Assembly (NCBI GenBank): GCA_016808115.1
Contig: JAEQBH010006379.1
Coordinates: 124,001-188,000 of the forward strand
Direction: 5' to 3'
DNA: 64,000 nucleotides
Origin: Tetrastigma voinierianum
Lineage: Eukaryota > Streptophyta > Magnoliopsida > Vitales > Vitaceae
The position numbers were made by a program, and so were the translations under genes. A model generated the notes under the pieces. The model was not told where the DNA came from. It ran no database searches and saw nothing but the letters and a program-made list of their open reading frames with translations. Position 1 is the stretch's first letter, and every line of letters begins with the position of its first letter. Below, piece after piece: positions 21,140 through 32,379 of the stretch.

Positions 21140-22000
21140 CTTATAGGATACATGTTTTAGTGAAAAGTGGGATTTTAAATTCCCTAGCATTTGAACCTAT
21201 ACGAATGTGTGAATCCTATTTGGAAGGTAAAATGACCAAGAGGCCCTTCAAGGCCAAAGGATATCGAGTAACCAAATCGCTGGAATTGGTGCATACTGAT
21301 GTATGCGGCCCAATGCGTGTTCAAGCCAAAGGTGGGTATGAGTATTTTGTCACTTTTACAAATGACTACTCAAGATATGGTTTTGTTTACCTAATGTGCC
21401 AAAACTCTAAAACTTTTGATAAATTTCGAGAATATAAGGCTGAAGCAGAAAAGCAATTAGGTGTCCATATCAAAACAACTTCGCCTGACTTGGTATGAAT
21501 ACCTATCCGGGTGTTGCCTACTTTAACTCCAAGAGGGGATAGTTTCACAACTGTCAGCCCCTAGAACACCTCACAAAGAAACGGAGCGCGCAAAGGAGAA
21601 ATAGAACTCTCCTAGACATGGTGAGATTCATGCTTAGTTATTCATCTCTACCTATATCATTTCGGGATATTCCTTAGAGACTGCTACATACTTACGAACT
21701 TGATTCCTTCTAAGCTCGCTTTCTAAGACACCCACCGACCGTGAACTGCAAGCCTGCTTAAACCATATTCGTGATCTTAGGGTGCTCTGAGATGTCTCGA
21801 GAAAGGAACCACATAAGTTGAATCTCAGATCAAGAATGTTTGTTTATCGATACCCTAAAGGAAAGAGAGGTGGATCTTTTATAGTTCTCGCAGAAGAAAG
21901 TTATAGGAGCACTAATGCAAAATTCTGTGAGGAAGACTATGCAAACAATTTCAAGCCCAAGAGTAAAGTAATTTTCATGAGCTGACCTGCTCAAGAATCG
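21140..22000 (+). pseudogene. Copia integrase remnant
   Basis: The frame at 21160-21498 contains CESYLEGKMTKRPFKAKGY, the second half of the HHCC zinc finger. The last cysteine of the CESCL form has become tyrosine. It continues with LELVHTDVCGPMRVQAKGGY and YEYFVTFTNDYSRYGFVYLM, which carries the first catalytic aspartate in HTDVCGP. After 21498 the reading breaks up; the second aspartate (expected in an SDRGGEY context) and the glutamate were not found. Sequence to about 22000 gives only short fragments. Confidence 0.85.
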
Positions 22001-22089
22001 CCTAAACTAATTCCGAATTTGGGATCTATTGTGCGAGCTGCCCGGGCGGTTCAATAGAGGGAAAATGAAAATATACTCAAAGGTGAACA

Positions 22090-23861
22090 AGCACGAGTGG
22101 AACCAATAGTAGAACAACAGGTAGATATAAAAGTGGAACCAGAAAACCCAGAAAATCAAATTCAAAATTATCAAGAGGATCTTCCTGTAGAACCACAACA
22201 ACCAGTGGAGTTTTGGCCTAGTGGGAGAACGACACGCAAGCCATCGAGATATCTCTTGTTGGGCAAATCGTACCAAGCTATAACCATTGATAGCGAAGAG
22301 GATCCCGTAAATTACAAAGAAGCACTGGAGGATGTTGATGCACAGGAGTGGCTCAAATCCATGGACCGTGAGATGGATTCTATGTATTCTAACTCAGTCT
22401 AGTCTCTTGTAGAGGCACCTAAAGGGGTAAAACCTATAGGGTGTAAGTGGATCTACAAGAGAAAAAGACGACCAGATGGGAAGGTAGAAACCTTCAAAGC
22501 TAGATTGGTGGCAAAAGGTTATACCCAAAAAGAGGGGATAGATTATGAAGAAACCTTTTCGCTAGTAGCCATGCTTAAATCCATCCGGATTCTTTTAGCT
22601 GTAGCTGCAAGTCTAGATTATGAGATTTGGCAGATGGATGTCAAAACAACATTTTTAAATGACAGTTTAGAAGAGGACATCTACATGCAACAACTAGAAG
22701 GATTCATAGCTAGAGGGCAAGAACACATGGCATGTAAGTTGCAAAGGTCCATTTATTACCAGCAAGCATCCGTAACATGGAACATTAGGTTTGACTGCCA
22801 TAACTTTATACATGGAGAAAAGTCCTCATGAACCTTGTGTTTACAAAGGATCCAAGGTACAAAAAGTAGTTTTCCTAGTCCTTACGTAGATGACATTTTA
22901 CTAATCGTGAACGACATGTAGGTGCATCGGCGTAAAAGGATGGCTGCAAAAGCAATTTGATATGAAAAAGATTCGGGAGAAGCGAACTATAATTTTGAAT
23001 CAAACTTCTACAAGACCTAAGAATAAGGTGTCTGCATTATATCGTTTTTATATATAGATAAAATTCTAGCTAGGTTCAGCATGGAAAATTCCAAGAAGGG
23101 AACTTTACCCTTCAGGCATGGAGTTCCTCTTTCTAAGGAGAAATCACCAAAAACTCTTGAGCAGAAAGAACGTATGAGTAGGATACCTTTTGATTCGGCA
23201 GTAGGTAGTCTCATGTATGCCATGTTATGTACCAGGCCGGATATCTGCTACGCAGTGGGAATAGTTAGTCGGTATCAATCCGATCCAGGAGAAGAACATT
23301 GGATTGCAGTGAAGCATATTCTCAAATATCTAAGGAGAACAAGAGATTATATGCTAGTTTATTCTAGTGGGAGTCTGGAGACTATTGGTTATACAAACTC
23401 AGATTTTCAAGGGGATATTGATTTAAGAAAATCCACTTCTGGATATGTGTTTACATTAAATGGTGGAGCCATTTGTTAGAGGAGTGTCAAACAACTTCAA
23501 GGCTACGACCCAATAAACTGAAGCCGAGTATGTATCGCCTGGCAAATAAATAAGCAAAGATGGATGAAGAAGTTCCTTCTGGATCTTCAAGTGATATCGA
23601 GTGCAGATCGACCCATTACCCTTTATTGTGACAATAGTGGGGCTATAGCACAGTCTAAGGAACCGAGGTATCACAAGAAACAGAAACACATAGAGAGAAA
23701 GTATCATTTGATTCGTCGATATCATCGAGAGAGGAGATACAGTGGTTACTAAAATAGCATCAGAGGAAAATTTAGCAGACTCATTTACAAAGACACTTCA
23801 TGTTCGAGTTTTCGAGAAACATGTAGATTATATGGGTGTTAAAATTCTACCTGTTTGAGTT
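22090..23861 (+). pseudogene. Copia reverse transcriptase and RNase H
   Basis: From about 22200 the translation follows the RVT_2 family: FWPSGRTTRKPSRYLLLG, EALEDVDAQEWLKSMDREMD, an in-frame TAG at 22400-22402 where tryptophan is expected, KPIGCKWIYKRKRRPDGK, RLVAKGYTQKEGIDYEETF, IWQMDVKTTFLND (catalytic aspartate) and YVDDILLIVND (near 22890). RNase H follows with ICYAVGIVSRY, GYTNSDFQGDIDLRKSTSGY, another TAG for tryptophan at 23477-23479, ITLYCDNSGAIAQSKEPR, and ends EENLADSFTKTL and EKHVDYMGVKILPV at about 23859. Several frameshifts break it. It would make cDNA and remove RNA from the hybrid. Confidence 0.92.
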
Positions 23862-24731
23862 TATTTGTGTTTTTTTTAGAACAAGACATATGTGTTATTA
23901 TATTTTATGAGTTTAATTTTAATACAATATGAGGTATTCTTCATATTATTGTAGTACACCGATATTTTTGGCGAGAAGGTCCTTGGATTAACTTGTAGTA
24001 TATGATCATATGAATATGTCTCATGAAGATATGATCATAGATTCTCATAATTACTAATAAGATCATGTCATTAAACAAAGTTGGGCGCTTTATTTAGACT
24101 GCAATATTTTATGAAATAATGTGTCTTGGTTATTATAAAATATTGGTGCAAATTCATGCCTGTACTGATACATATGATCAGAGAAGAAATATGGCAGTTA
24201 AATCTCAAGCGTTAGTTTTGTTGTTGTCTTCCTCAACCTGAGTTTGTTAGATAGGCTGAAATGATATGTTTTTGAGGCAGAGATGAGGCCCATTTAAACC
24301 ACCAATATCTGATGATTTGGGGAGCAAGATTATTTAATCGCGTATTTATGAAATAAGCAATATGGAATTTGTATGAAATATCCTCTTAATATGTTTCGTA
24401 CTGGATGTTATGAAGTCATCGACCAAAGGCATTTTATCCATTGGGACCGGAGCAATGAAGAGAATAAATAATTGATTGATTGATATAAAATCTTATCAAT
24501 TAATTATTAATATTTTACAAAGGAGAAAAATAATATATTAAGATTTAATATTATTAATCTCGAGTTCAATTACGCTTTTAGTGGAATAGCACCGGATTAG
24601 ATAATTGTTTGGCAATTGTAAAGAGCCTTGATTAATGATAACCTAGACCCCAAACTAGCTCGTGATAAATGCTGGGATAAGATATCACAAAGCCAAGAAA
24701 GAACCCGGACTTGTTTCACAGTAAGTGAGAT
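23862..24731 (+). other. 3' untranslated part of the copia element
   Basis: About 870 bp of AT-rich, non-coding sequence lies between the pol stop and the 3' LTR, longer than is usual for compact copia elements. No clear polypurine tract was seen next to the LTR; the best candidate is AAGTGAGA just before 24732. No gene was recognised. Confidence 0.5.
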
Positions 24732-25122
24732 TGTCAGATTTTTGTTATATAAGCAAGTCCAAGTTGTTTAAAACACTAAATGGGTTTACACATGGACTTG
24801 GGCCCTAAGGTGTGGAGGCCTAAATGGCTATTAAGTATTCTAGGGCTTGTACTCTACAAATAGAGAAAGATAATACAACCCTAAATAAAAAATCTGAATT
24901 AATTATAGAGAATAGCCAGAGAAAAAGAAATCCTTTCTTAGTGATTCACACGCCCACACACTGCTCCATCACCTCGAGGATAGTTTGGAAGATCTGTGGT
25001 TCTTGTATGCAAACTTCTCTGCAAATCCACAAGGTACGATTTGACTGGTTATATCAGTTTAGTAATTGAATTGAATATTCTAAATCACATGATGATTCTA
25101 GCTTCTACTGATTATTCCTACA
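24732..25122 (+). mobile_element. 3' LTR of the copia element
   Basis: It starts TGTCAGATTTTTGT and ends TTCCTACA, 391 bp. It is clearly homologous to the 5' LTR, with dispersed substitutions and a few small indels. It is followed at once by AACTT, the copy of the 5 bp before the 5' LTR. Confidence 0.88.
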
Positions 25123-25127
25123 AACTT

Positions 25128-26772
25128 ATGCTATTTATTTTCGCCTGCGACAATACCAATATAATTCTCTAACAAAAGTCAATCCCAATTATTTGGAGAA
25201 CGAACAAAAGAAACCTTAAATGGAAAACGTTTACATGCTTTTTAACTCTAAGCATTGTAGTATGCAATAAGAAAATAAATGATAGAAACAATGGAACATC
25301 CAAAATTCATGTGCAAATCTCAGATAAGGAAAAACTACGAGTAGAGGAGAAGAAATCCACTATCTCAAAATATGGGTACAAGATTAAAGTATAGGAATAT
25401 TGCAGTATTACAATGATGTGAAAAAAAATCACAAAACTCTAGAATTCTCGCAATATCTCTGAGCGCCTCAACACCATAAATCTCATACAAACCCTAAAAG
25501 TACATCATATATTTATGGGCATCTTAAAATTGAATAGGTCCAAATCCTAATAACATGAATAACTGGGTAGGTCATAGGGATTATAACATCTAAAACCATC
25601 TTAGTACAAAATCATTTTCATAACATATGTAGATAACCTATGTAAAATTTGTTATTACGATCATGATAAGACATGTTACAAAGAGCCCAACAAAGAAATT
25701 GCTTAGATAAGAAGAAGAAATATTTTGCACAAGATGGTATGGTGTTAGAGATATATCATACTTATTGGGGCTCTTCCATCTGTAGGGATATCGGCATTTA
25801 AGCTTCTAATAGCTTATTTCTCAAAATTATAAATTTATGTAGATGTCTTATATAGCAACAATATTTTTTTGATCTTCATAAGATTCATAATTTGTGACCA
25901 ACAAAAATTACGCAGTATATCTTAATAAAGAATTATTATTAGTTAATTCATCAGAATCTCTGTTAATCGAGACAAATATAAATAGTATTTGATTACCTCC
26001 TAATAATTAACATATGAAAAACAAATTATGATAGTAACCATTATGAAGAAATTATTCTAAATGCCAAGCCCCAACCATATGGGAAGACACTAACATAAAG
26101 GGTCACCACAATACCATCTTAGTATATAGGTACTCTCAAAGATGCAAAACTAAGGTTAACGTAAAACATATAACACACTTCACACATAAATTAATTGCCT
26201 AAGTTTAAAAAAGATAGTATATATAAGATTAATAAAGGTAGTACTCAACATTCACAAAGGTACTACAAAAGGTTCAATAAGATAGTGCCCAAAATGCACA
26301 AAGGTAGTATATAAGGCTAAGTAAACACCTAAGTTGAAAAAACCCACTAATATGTTAAAAAGTAATTCCAAATGAAATAACTAAAGTTTGTTAAGTTAGC
26401 ACTTAAGGTTGACTAAAGTAATAACTAATTTTCAACATCATACTACTCATGAGCGAATTTTATTTCGCTAAAGTACATCTATTAGAATGTGTATTCGTTC
26501 AAAACCTTTAGTTGCAATTTTTTTTAGGATTTTCAATGGGGGCAACAATGGTTAAAACTTCTAAAACCTTAATGTAAAAAAAATATTCCAAAAATTCCAC
26601 TGGGGGAAATTGCTCCCACTGGACCCATGCTCTCTTCGCCCCTGATACTACTTAAGATCAATGTTTTTGTTAGGATATGTCTTAAATTCCTATTTAATAT
26701 TAATTCTTTTTTTAGATAATATTTATAGGATAACTCATGCTTATTATATTATTGTAATATTAGGTTTCCTTT
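25128..26772. other. Unassigned AT-rich sequence
   Basis: No coding homology was recognised. Between 26210 and 26320 a degenerate short repeat (AAAGGTAGTA with ACATTCACAAAGG-like spacing) occurs three to four times. At 26520-26645 a stretch ending GCTCTCTTCGCCCCTG could be the end of an hAT-type transposon, because its reverse complement begins CAGGGGCGAAGAG. This is tentative, since no partner terminus was found. Confidence 0.4.
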
Positions 26773-28975
26773 TGTAAAACTCGAGAAAATTAAATTTTTT
26801 GAGAAAGGGTAAAATAGTAATTTTGGTCGAAAATCTGAAATTTTCTAGATCTCGGATAATAAAACGGACTTCACTGTTGAAATCGTCTCATGAAATCTAG
26901 TTATCACACTCAGCCTCGTCAAATTCGGCGAGATAGTCGGGAATTTCACTTTTTGAGGTAATCGAGGGAAGACGAGACACTCGACACATGCCGAAAATTA
27001 CAATGCGCCACGTGTCAAGTGCGCACGAGTTAAAAGAGCTCAAGTGTGGGCCCATGAGACATATGGAAACATGATCGGGTGGAAAACTAAGGCATGGATA
27101 TGAGATAAGGAAATCCAAGTGAACCAATGTGATAAGGATACAAAGTGAGGATGATTCTCACTTGACCCATCTTGGACCAACCGTGGATGGGAGAAGGGAA
27201 AAAGGGAGAAAAGAGAGAAAGAAGGAAGAGCCCTAGAGAGAGAAGCTCTACCTTCTCTCTAAATTTCCAGGCGATCGGAACAACGGTTTCCGGCGAAGCA
27301 AGAGACAAAGTTCTTCCTTGCGGTAGGAGGTTCACACCGAGACTAGAATCAAAGAGTTATGAAAAATCCAAGAGGTAGGGGTTTTTCTCCTACTTGGTTT
27401 AATCCTTGTCTAAGAACCATACGAATGGTTGGTGTATTTGGGGCCGGAATGGTCGTGCATTTCAGTCCCAAAAATCTGGAACTGTGTGCTAGGGTTTCAG
27501 GGATTGTTTCAGAAAGTCCGGACTGGATTGTTTTGGGCAACTCCAAGATGAATTGTCGAACCATAGATTGGCCCATGTGTGCTGTTTGTGTTATTGCTAA
27601 ATATGAATAACATGTTGGTTTGTGTAATTATGTTAGTACACGCGTGCTTGATATATTAACATGAATTGGCATGAGAATGACATAACAGATTTTTATATGC
27701 ACGGACACCATAGAACAATAGGTGTAAGTGAATGACATGGTTTCTGGAGTGATCAATTCAACAATTATTTATCTGAGTATGCCTATACTAAGCAATATAT
27801 CTGAGGGTCGGTCTACATAATTATTTATCGGAGTATGTCCACCAATATATAAATCTTGAGGGTCATTCACAAGTAAAACAAATATCTTTGTTTTTGAAAA
27901 AACATTTTTCATATGGAAAATGCATGTGAGGGAGTTTCAAGGTGAGGACTGAGGTACTGGACTCGTGGCATGTAGACATTTAAGCAGTGGATATGCATGA
28001 TTTACTTGAATGCTTCAGGTGGCTGCTATTGCATGAGTACTTTAGCGGAGTAAACTCCATGTAAGAAAATTCAACTACTAGGCATTGCTCACCCCATCGT
28101 GGGAAATAATTTTAGGTACTGGAGGTATGTCGGGGGATGAAGCTCATTTGAGACCTTAGGAGAGAAGAGAAGGCCAGACGGCTTTATTCTCGTATTTGGT
28201 GAAAATTCGTAGAAACCCAGTTTTGTACTATTTAAAGAACAAGAGTTGTATAATGAATACATTTTGGCAAGTTTTCCAAGTTCCAGTGGCCTTTGTGGTA
28301 ATAAGGCAATGTTATGTTGATTTTATAGTATTCTGAATGAAAAAAAATAAGTGCAGGGGATCGAATGGGGTGGGCTACTACCATTTTCAGTCTGGTGTCG
28401 TGACATTACAGTGGTGTCGCGACAGGAGGGGTCGTGGCTTGTACGGGCAGCGCCCGCTACTGCACCACCGCGACCTAAACACGGACGCTGTTTAGAAGGC
28501 CCGCCGCGGTGCCTGGTGCTCGCCGCCGACAGAGATTTTAGTGTCACGACTAGATTTGGATGTTCAATGTTGCAACATAGTCTTGATGTCACGATAGGTC
28601 CGGGCTTGTGGGCGGTGTTGCGACAAGCGCGCGCCCAATGCGAGCGACATAAGAGTTTTGTCGCGACAGACTTATCAAGGACCTTTTTCACAATAGAGTT
28701 TTCCCTATCGCGACAGAGTCTGCACGTCCCCATGTCGTGATAGAGTTTCCATGTCTCGACGGGTGTGGGGCTAAGAGGGCCGAGGTCCGCGCATGACAGT
28801 GCACAGTGTGCGCACAACAGCACGCAGTGAGCGTGCATTGTGCATGCGACATATCTATAATAGTGCACTAGTTTGTGCACTGTTTGGGCCACTGTAAATG
28901 GACACTGTTCATAAGCACTGTTAAAAAAAAAGAAAAAAGAGTAAAAAAATGACCCCCAGGAATTGGGGCATCATA
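26773..28975 (+). mobile_element. 5' LTR of the split F1 gypsy element
   Basis: It starts TGTAAAACTCGAGAAAATTA and ends near GGGGCATCATA (family end GGGGCGTCACA), 2.2 kb. It matches the 3' LTR at 55213-57270: GCCACGTGTCAAGTGC, CATGAGACAT, CCAAGTG and GTGCAGGGATCGAAT (28355 and 56677), with divergence heavy enough to suggest great age. The first 170 bp also match the solo LTR at 16555. The GC-rich last third contains the TGTCGCGACA array. An open frame of about 189 codons on the minus strand (28323-28892) lies in this GC-rich part and shows no protein homology. Confidence 0.85.
28396..28761. repeat. Array of TGTCGCGACA palindromes in the F1 LTR
   Basis: About ten copies or near-copies of the perfect 10-nt palindrome TGTCGCGACA occur at 28396, 28415, 28542, 28569, 28587, 28616, 28659, 28706, 28733 and 28752. 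Two are exact (28415, 28659); most others differ at one or two positions, often CG to TG or CA changes (TGTCGTGACA, TGTCACGATA), which suggests decay of methylated CpG. Spacing is irregular. The region sits just upstream of the LTR end and is GC-rich. Confidence 0.85.
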
Positions 28976-28978
28976 GCT

Positions 28979-28990
28979 AGGTATCAGAGC
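28979..28990 (+). other. Primer binding site, tRNA-iMet type
   Basis: AGGTATCAGAGC differs by one base from the plant primer site TGGTATCAGAGC and begins three bases after the LTR end at 28975. It marks the start of the internal region of the split F1 gypsy element. Confidence 0.85.
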
Positions 28991-29432
28991 TTAGATATAC
29001 GAATACTTAGGGAGCTCGGGTTTGGGTGTTCATAAGTTTTATTTTTATACCAGCTTCATAACATGGTATGATAACTTAGGTACACAAATACCTTGGACTC
29101 GATGGGGCACAGGTTTAGATCATGCATTCATTAGCCATTTGATGAAATGATATGTGTGATGTGTGCTTGAATTGTATGAAACATATACATGATGACTGGT
29201 ATATGAACACTAGGCTTGGAAAACATAACCTTAGAGGTTCGGAAAAGTAAAATGAACATAAAAATTCAGGAATTAAATTGAATTGTATTGGTGGTTGGCG
29301 ATTAGTACTACTAGTGAAAAAGGTGATGGACGGGTCAGTTCATGATGACAAAGTCTATTAATGGTTAGCATGTGCACTACTAGTTAGACTGAGATGGAAA
29401 TTTAATAACTTTGTTGCCATTGACATGTGTAG

Positions 29433-30230
29433 ATGGCAAGTCGAGGACGGGGACGTAGAGGTCATCCATAAGGTACTAGTTAGGCACCACCTATTTTTTT
29501 TATCAATAGGACTTTGTGGAGGCCGTGGGTGTTGCAGCTGCAGCCATTGCACAAGCTAGTGTGGTTGGGCAGGAAGGTCTAAGTAACCTCTAGAGGTTTA
29601 AGTCACATCATCCTCTAACTTTTACAGGGGGAGGGGATCCGATGGTGGCAGACCATTGGTTCTAGCAGATCGAGAAGATATTGAAGGCCATGGAGATCAC
29701 CTGCGATGCGACCAAGATTAGACTAGTTTACCCAAATAAAGGGGTATCCCAAGTGTGGTGGGATCTTAGTTAAGACCCTAGGGATGTGAGGCAATGATCA
29801 AGCGCAGTTCCGCTGAGCTCTATATGGGTAAGTATTTTCTGGCCATTGCTAGACATGCAAAGGCTCAAGAGTTCCTAGAGTTGAGGCAAGAAGCGATAAC
29901 AATGATGGAGTATGTGGCTAAGTTCATAGAGTTAACTCGTTTTGTTGATGACTACGTGGCACCTGATATGGCCAAGGTGAGAAAGTTCGAGAATAGGATG
30001 AAGTTATTCATCTGGGGCAAGATTGTAGGATTACTCCTACAGGATATGGACTATATGGTCTGGACAGCCATGGCCATAGAGCGAGAGATAGAGAATGCAC
30101 GGAGTATCCGAGATACGGGTACTAGTGGCAAGAAGAAGGAGAGTTAGTCTTCTTTTGGTTCGGGGAAAGAAGCCAAAGGCTTCTAGTTCACAAGGGTTTA
30201 AGAGCCGCGGTTATCCGAGCTAAGGTCAAA
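29433..30230 (+). pseudogene. Gag of the split F1 gypsy element
   Basis: The ATG at 29433 opens MASRGRGRRG, typical of these gag proteins, but a stop follows within a few codons. Further pieces: FKSHHPLTFTGGGDPMVADH and IEKILKAMEITCD (29600-29700, capsid N-terminal half), then an open stretch at 29794-30147 with LYMGKYFLAIARHAKAQEF, LELRQEAITMMEYVAKFIEL and TRFVDDYVAP (capsid C-terminal half, F...KYF....R..K..EFL.L.QG...V.EY...F..L). A zinc knuckle was expected at 30200-30450 but I could not read one. It would form the particle shell. Confidence 0.78.
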
Positions 30231-30559
30231 TCAAGGCTCCTACAAGTGACGTGTTTCCACTACCAACTCCCGACATATGGAAGTGATTGCCCCTAATAGT
30301 GTGGATCCGAGGGTTTTGGGACAAGTAGTCCTACCACTGTAGGGACAGCGCGAACACGCTTTATTCCTCTCCATACATCCCACAGGTTGGGAGGAACCAA
30401 GCACTCGCCCTGGGGTGTCAGACAGCACCTTCCATTACACAGAGGCCGTAGAGGCGCAGTACGGGCCGAGACAGGGACAGTGGCCCACAGCAGGACGTTT
30501 AGGGATTTAGGCTTGTCTACGATCATACCATCGACCGGTGAGCCAACAGTGTCACCAAA

Positions 30560-30870
30560 TGATGGCAGAGTATATGTTTATATCTCGCCTATAGGCAAGT
30601 GTGTTATTTGATTCCTGCACGTTTCTTTCATCGCAGATTAGTCGTGGAGGAGAATGAGTTTAAAGGTAGAGACTCCTGGAGAGCCCCTCAGGAGGTGAGT
30701 TCTCCCCTAGGAACTAGGGTGAGTGTAAATATGATATATCAGGATTGCGAGCTAGAGATCTTTGAGATTCTACTCATAGTGGACCCGAGGGTCATGGACA
30801 TGTTAGAGTTCGATGTCATCCTTGGGATGGATTGGTTGATGCCATATCGAAGTCGCTACTGACATGAGAG
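30560..30870 (+). pseudogene. Protease of the split F1 gypsy element
   Basis: At 30601 the sequence reads VLFDSCTFLSSQ, the position of the VLFDSGATHSFIS active-site block; the catalytic aspartate remains but the following glycine codon has become cysteine. Downstream are MDMLEFDVILGMDWL and MPYRSRY (30793-30860), the conserved block before the RT linker. The open frame to 30862 covers most of it. It would process the polyprotein. Confidence 0.78.
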
Positions 30871-31074
30871 TGAGGGTTACCACCTCCAGCGGCATGGTAC
30901 TCGTGTTATAGTTTCGCGATGCGACGATGCTTTGTCCTGCACTGCATGACTCCAAATGGCATGGATAGTTGAGGGGTTAGCTATCAAGCCTTACCCTGGA
31001 GGATGAGGTGAGACAGAACTTGGGTCTACCTCGAGTAGTCTACGAGTATGAGGATGTTTTTTCTAATGAGCTAC

Positions 31075-32000
31075 CAGGATTACCTTCGTAGAGGGTTGTA
31101 GACTTCTGTATTGAGTTACACCCTGACACCTCGCCCATTTATATGACTCCATATAGGATGGCAATCGCTGAGTTGCGTGAACTGGTCCGTGATACGGAGT
31201 CGGGCTGACAAGGAATCTTATTGCACCGAGCACTTCACCATGGGGCGCTCCGGTTCTGTTTGCGAAGAAGAAAGACAAGACCCTTCTACTGTGCATTGAC
31301 TACCGACAGTTGAACAGGGTTACTATTAAGAATTGGTACTCATTACCAAGGATTGACGACTTATTCGATTAGTTGAGGGGAGCGAGAGTTTACTCCAAGA
31401 TAGACCTTCGCACGGGTTACCATCAGTTGAGGGTTAGGGAGGCAGATATCCCTAAGACAACGTTCAGGATGTAGTATGGGCACTTCGAGTTCATGGTGAT
31501 GCCCTTCGAATTGACAAATGCACCAGTAGCACTCATGGACCTCATGCATAAGGTATTCCAACCCTATTTGGATCGGTTTGTCGTGGTCTTTGTAGATGAC
31601 ATTTTGATTTACTCCCAGTCTGAGGAGGAGCATGAGGATCATTTGAGGGTTATTCTACAACTTTTGAGTGGCCATCAACTATACGCTAAGTTCAGTAAGT
31701 GTGAGTTTTGGCTTACTGAGGTGAGATTCTTGAGGCACGTAGTGTCAACTTCAGGCGTGTTAGTGGACCCCGAGAAGGTCGAGGCTGTGATGAATTAGGA
31801 GAGGCCGAAGTCAGTCTTCAAGATACGCAGTTTCTTAGGATTGGTGGTACTATAGGAGGTTCATCGAGGATTTCTCTCGACTAGCACCACCTATGACGAG
31901 ACTGACTCGGAAGGAGGTCAAGTTCGAGTGGAATGACCTATGTGAGAAGGCATTCCAGGAGTTGAAAAGGAAGCTTACTTTAGCTCTTATTTTGATAGTC
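31075..32000 (+). pseudogene. Reverse transcriptase of the split F1 gypsy element
   Basis: It is well preserved: WGAPVLFAKKKD, LCIDYRQLNRVTI, LPRIDDLFD, then a TAG at 31370-31372 where glutamine is expected, VYSKIDLRTGYHQLRVRE (first catalytic aspartate), a TAG at 31472, YGHFEFMVMPFELTNAPVAL, YLDRFVVVFVDDILIYSQ (catalytic DD pair intact), QLYAKFSKCEFWL, EVRFLRHVVS, a TAG at 31796-31798 where tryptophan is expected, then ERPKSV and RSFLGL. The order and wording are those of Tekay/Del-type elements. A frameshift near 31850 precedes the RNase H part. Confidence 0.93.
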
Positions 32001-32009
32001 CTGGAGAGG

Positions 32010-32379
32010 GGGTATAGGTATGCAGTGTATTGTGATGCCTCGAAGGCCAGACTGGGATTTTTTTGATGCAGTAAGGGAGGGTAGTAGCTTATGGTTCCTG
32101 CCAGTTGAAAAACCATGAGCAGAATTACCCCACACACGACATGGAGTTGGTGGCCATAGTCTTTGCCTTGAAGATTTGGCACCATTACCTATATGGTGAG
32201 CAATTCAAGGTGTACTCAGATTACAAAAGTCTGAAATACATCATCAGGCAATGGGACCTCAATATAAGACAGCGCAGGTGGATGTTGTTCCTAGAGGATT
32301 ATGACTTTACTTTGCATTACCACCCTGGTAAGGAAAATGTGGTGGCTGATGCACTCAGTCGGAAGTCACGGGGAGCATT
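32010..32379 (+). pseudogene. RNase H of the split F1 gypsy element, interrupted at its end
   Basis: VYCDASKARLG (about 32025) carries the first catalytic aspartate. The frame at 32105-32379 reads KNHEQNYPTHDMELVAIVF, ALKIWHHYLYGEQFKVYSDY, QRRWMLFLEDYDFTLHYHPG and ADALSRKSRGA. At 32380 the reading stops because an F2 LTR begins (TGTAACACCCCG), directly after GCATT. The missing end of the domain resumes at 53647 with GCATT and then a frame giving LARIASW. Confidence 0.92.

Larger units (their letters stand above)
17892..25122 (+). mobile_element. Ty1/copia retrotransposon with perfect 5-bp target duplication
   Basis: The element has two LTRs (17892-18266 and 24732-25122), a degenerate primer site, gag, protease, integrase, RT and RNase H in copia order (integrase before RT). 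It is flanked by AACTT at 17887-17891 and AACTT at 25123-25127. Total length is 7.2 kb. The coding region is broken by stops and frameshifts, but the LTR ends and target duplication are intact, so this is one of the younger insertions here. It is not interrupted by other recognisable elements. Confidence 0.9.

Noticed and set aside
28323..28892. Longest open frame in the window (189 codons, minus strand)
   Set aside because: It lies antisense within the GC-rich end of a gypsy LTR, overlaps the TGTCGCGACA array and has no family resemblance. It is a compositional artefact.
31075..32379. Endogenous pararetrovirus (RT-RNase H without integrase nearby)
   Set aside because: Integrase is present after removal of the nested insertion, and LTRs and a primer site are present, so it is an LTR retrotransposon.
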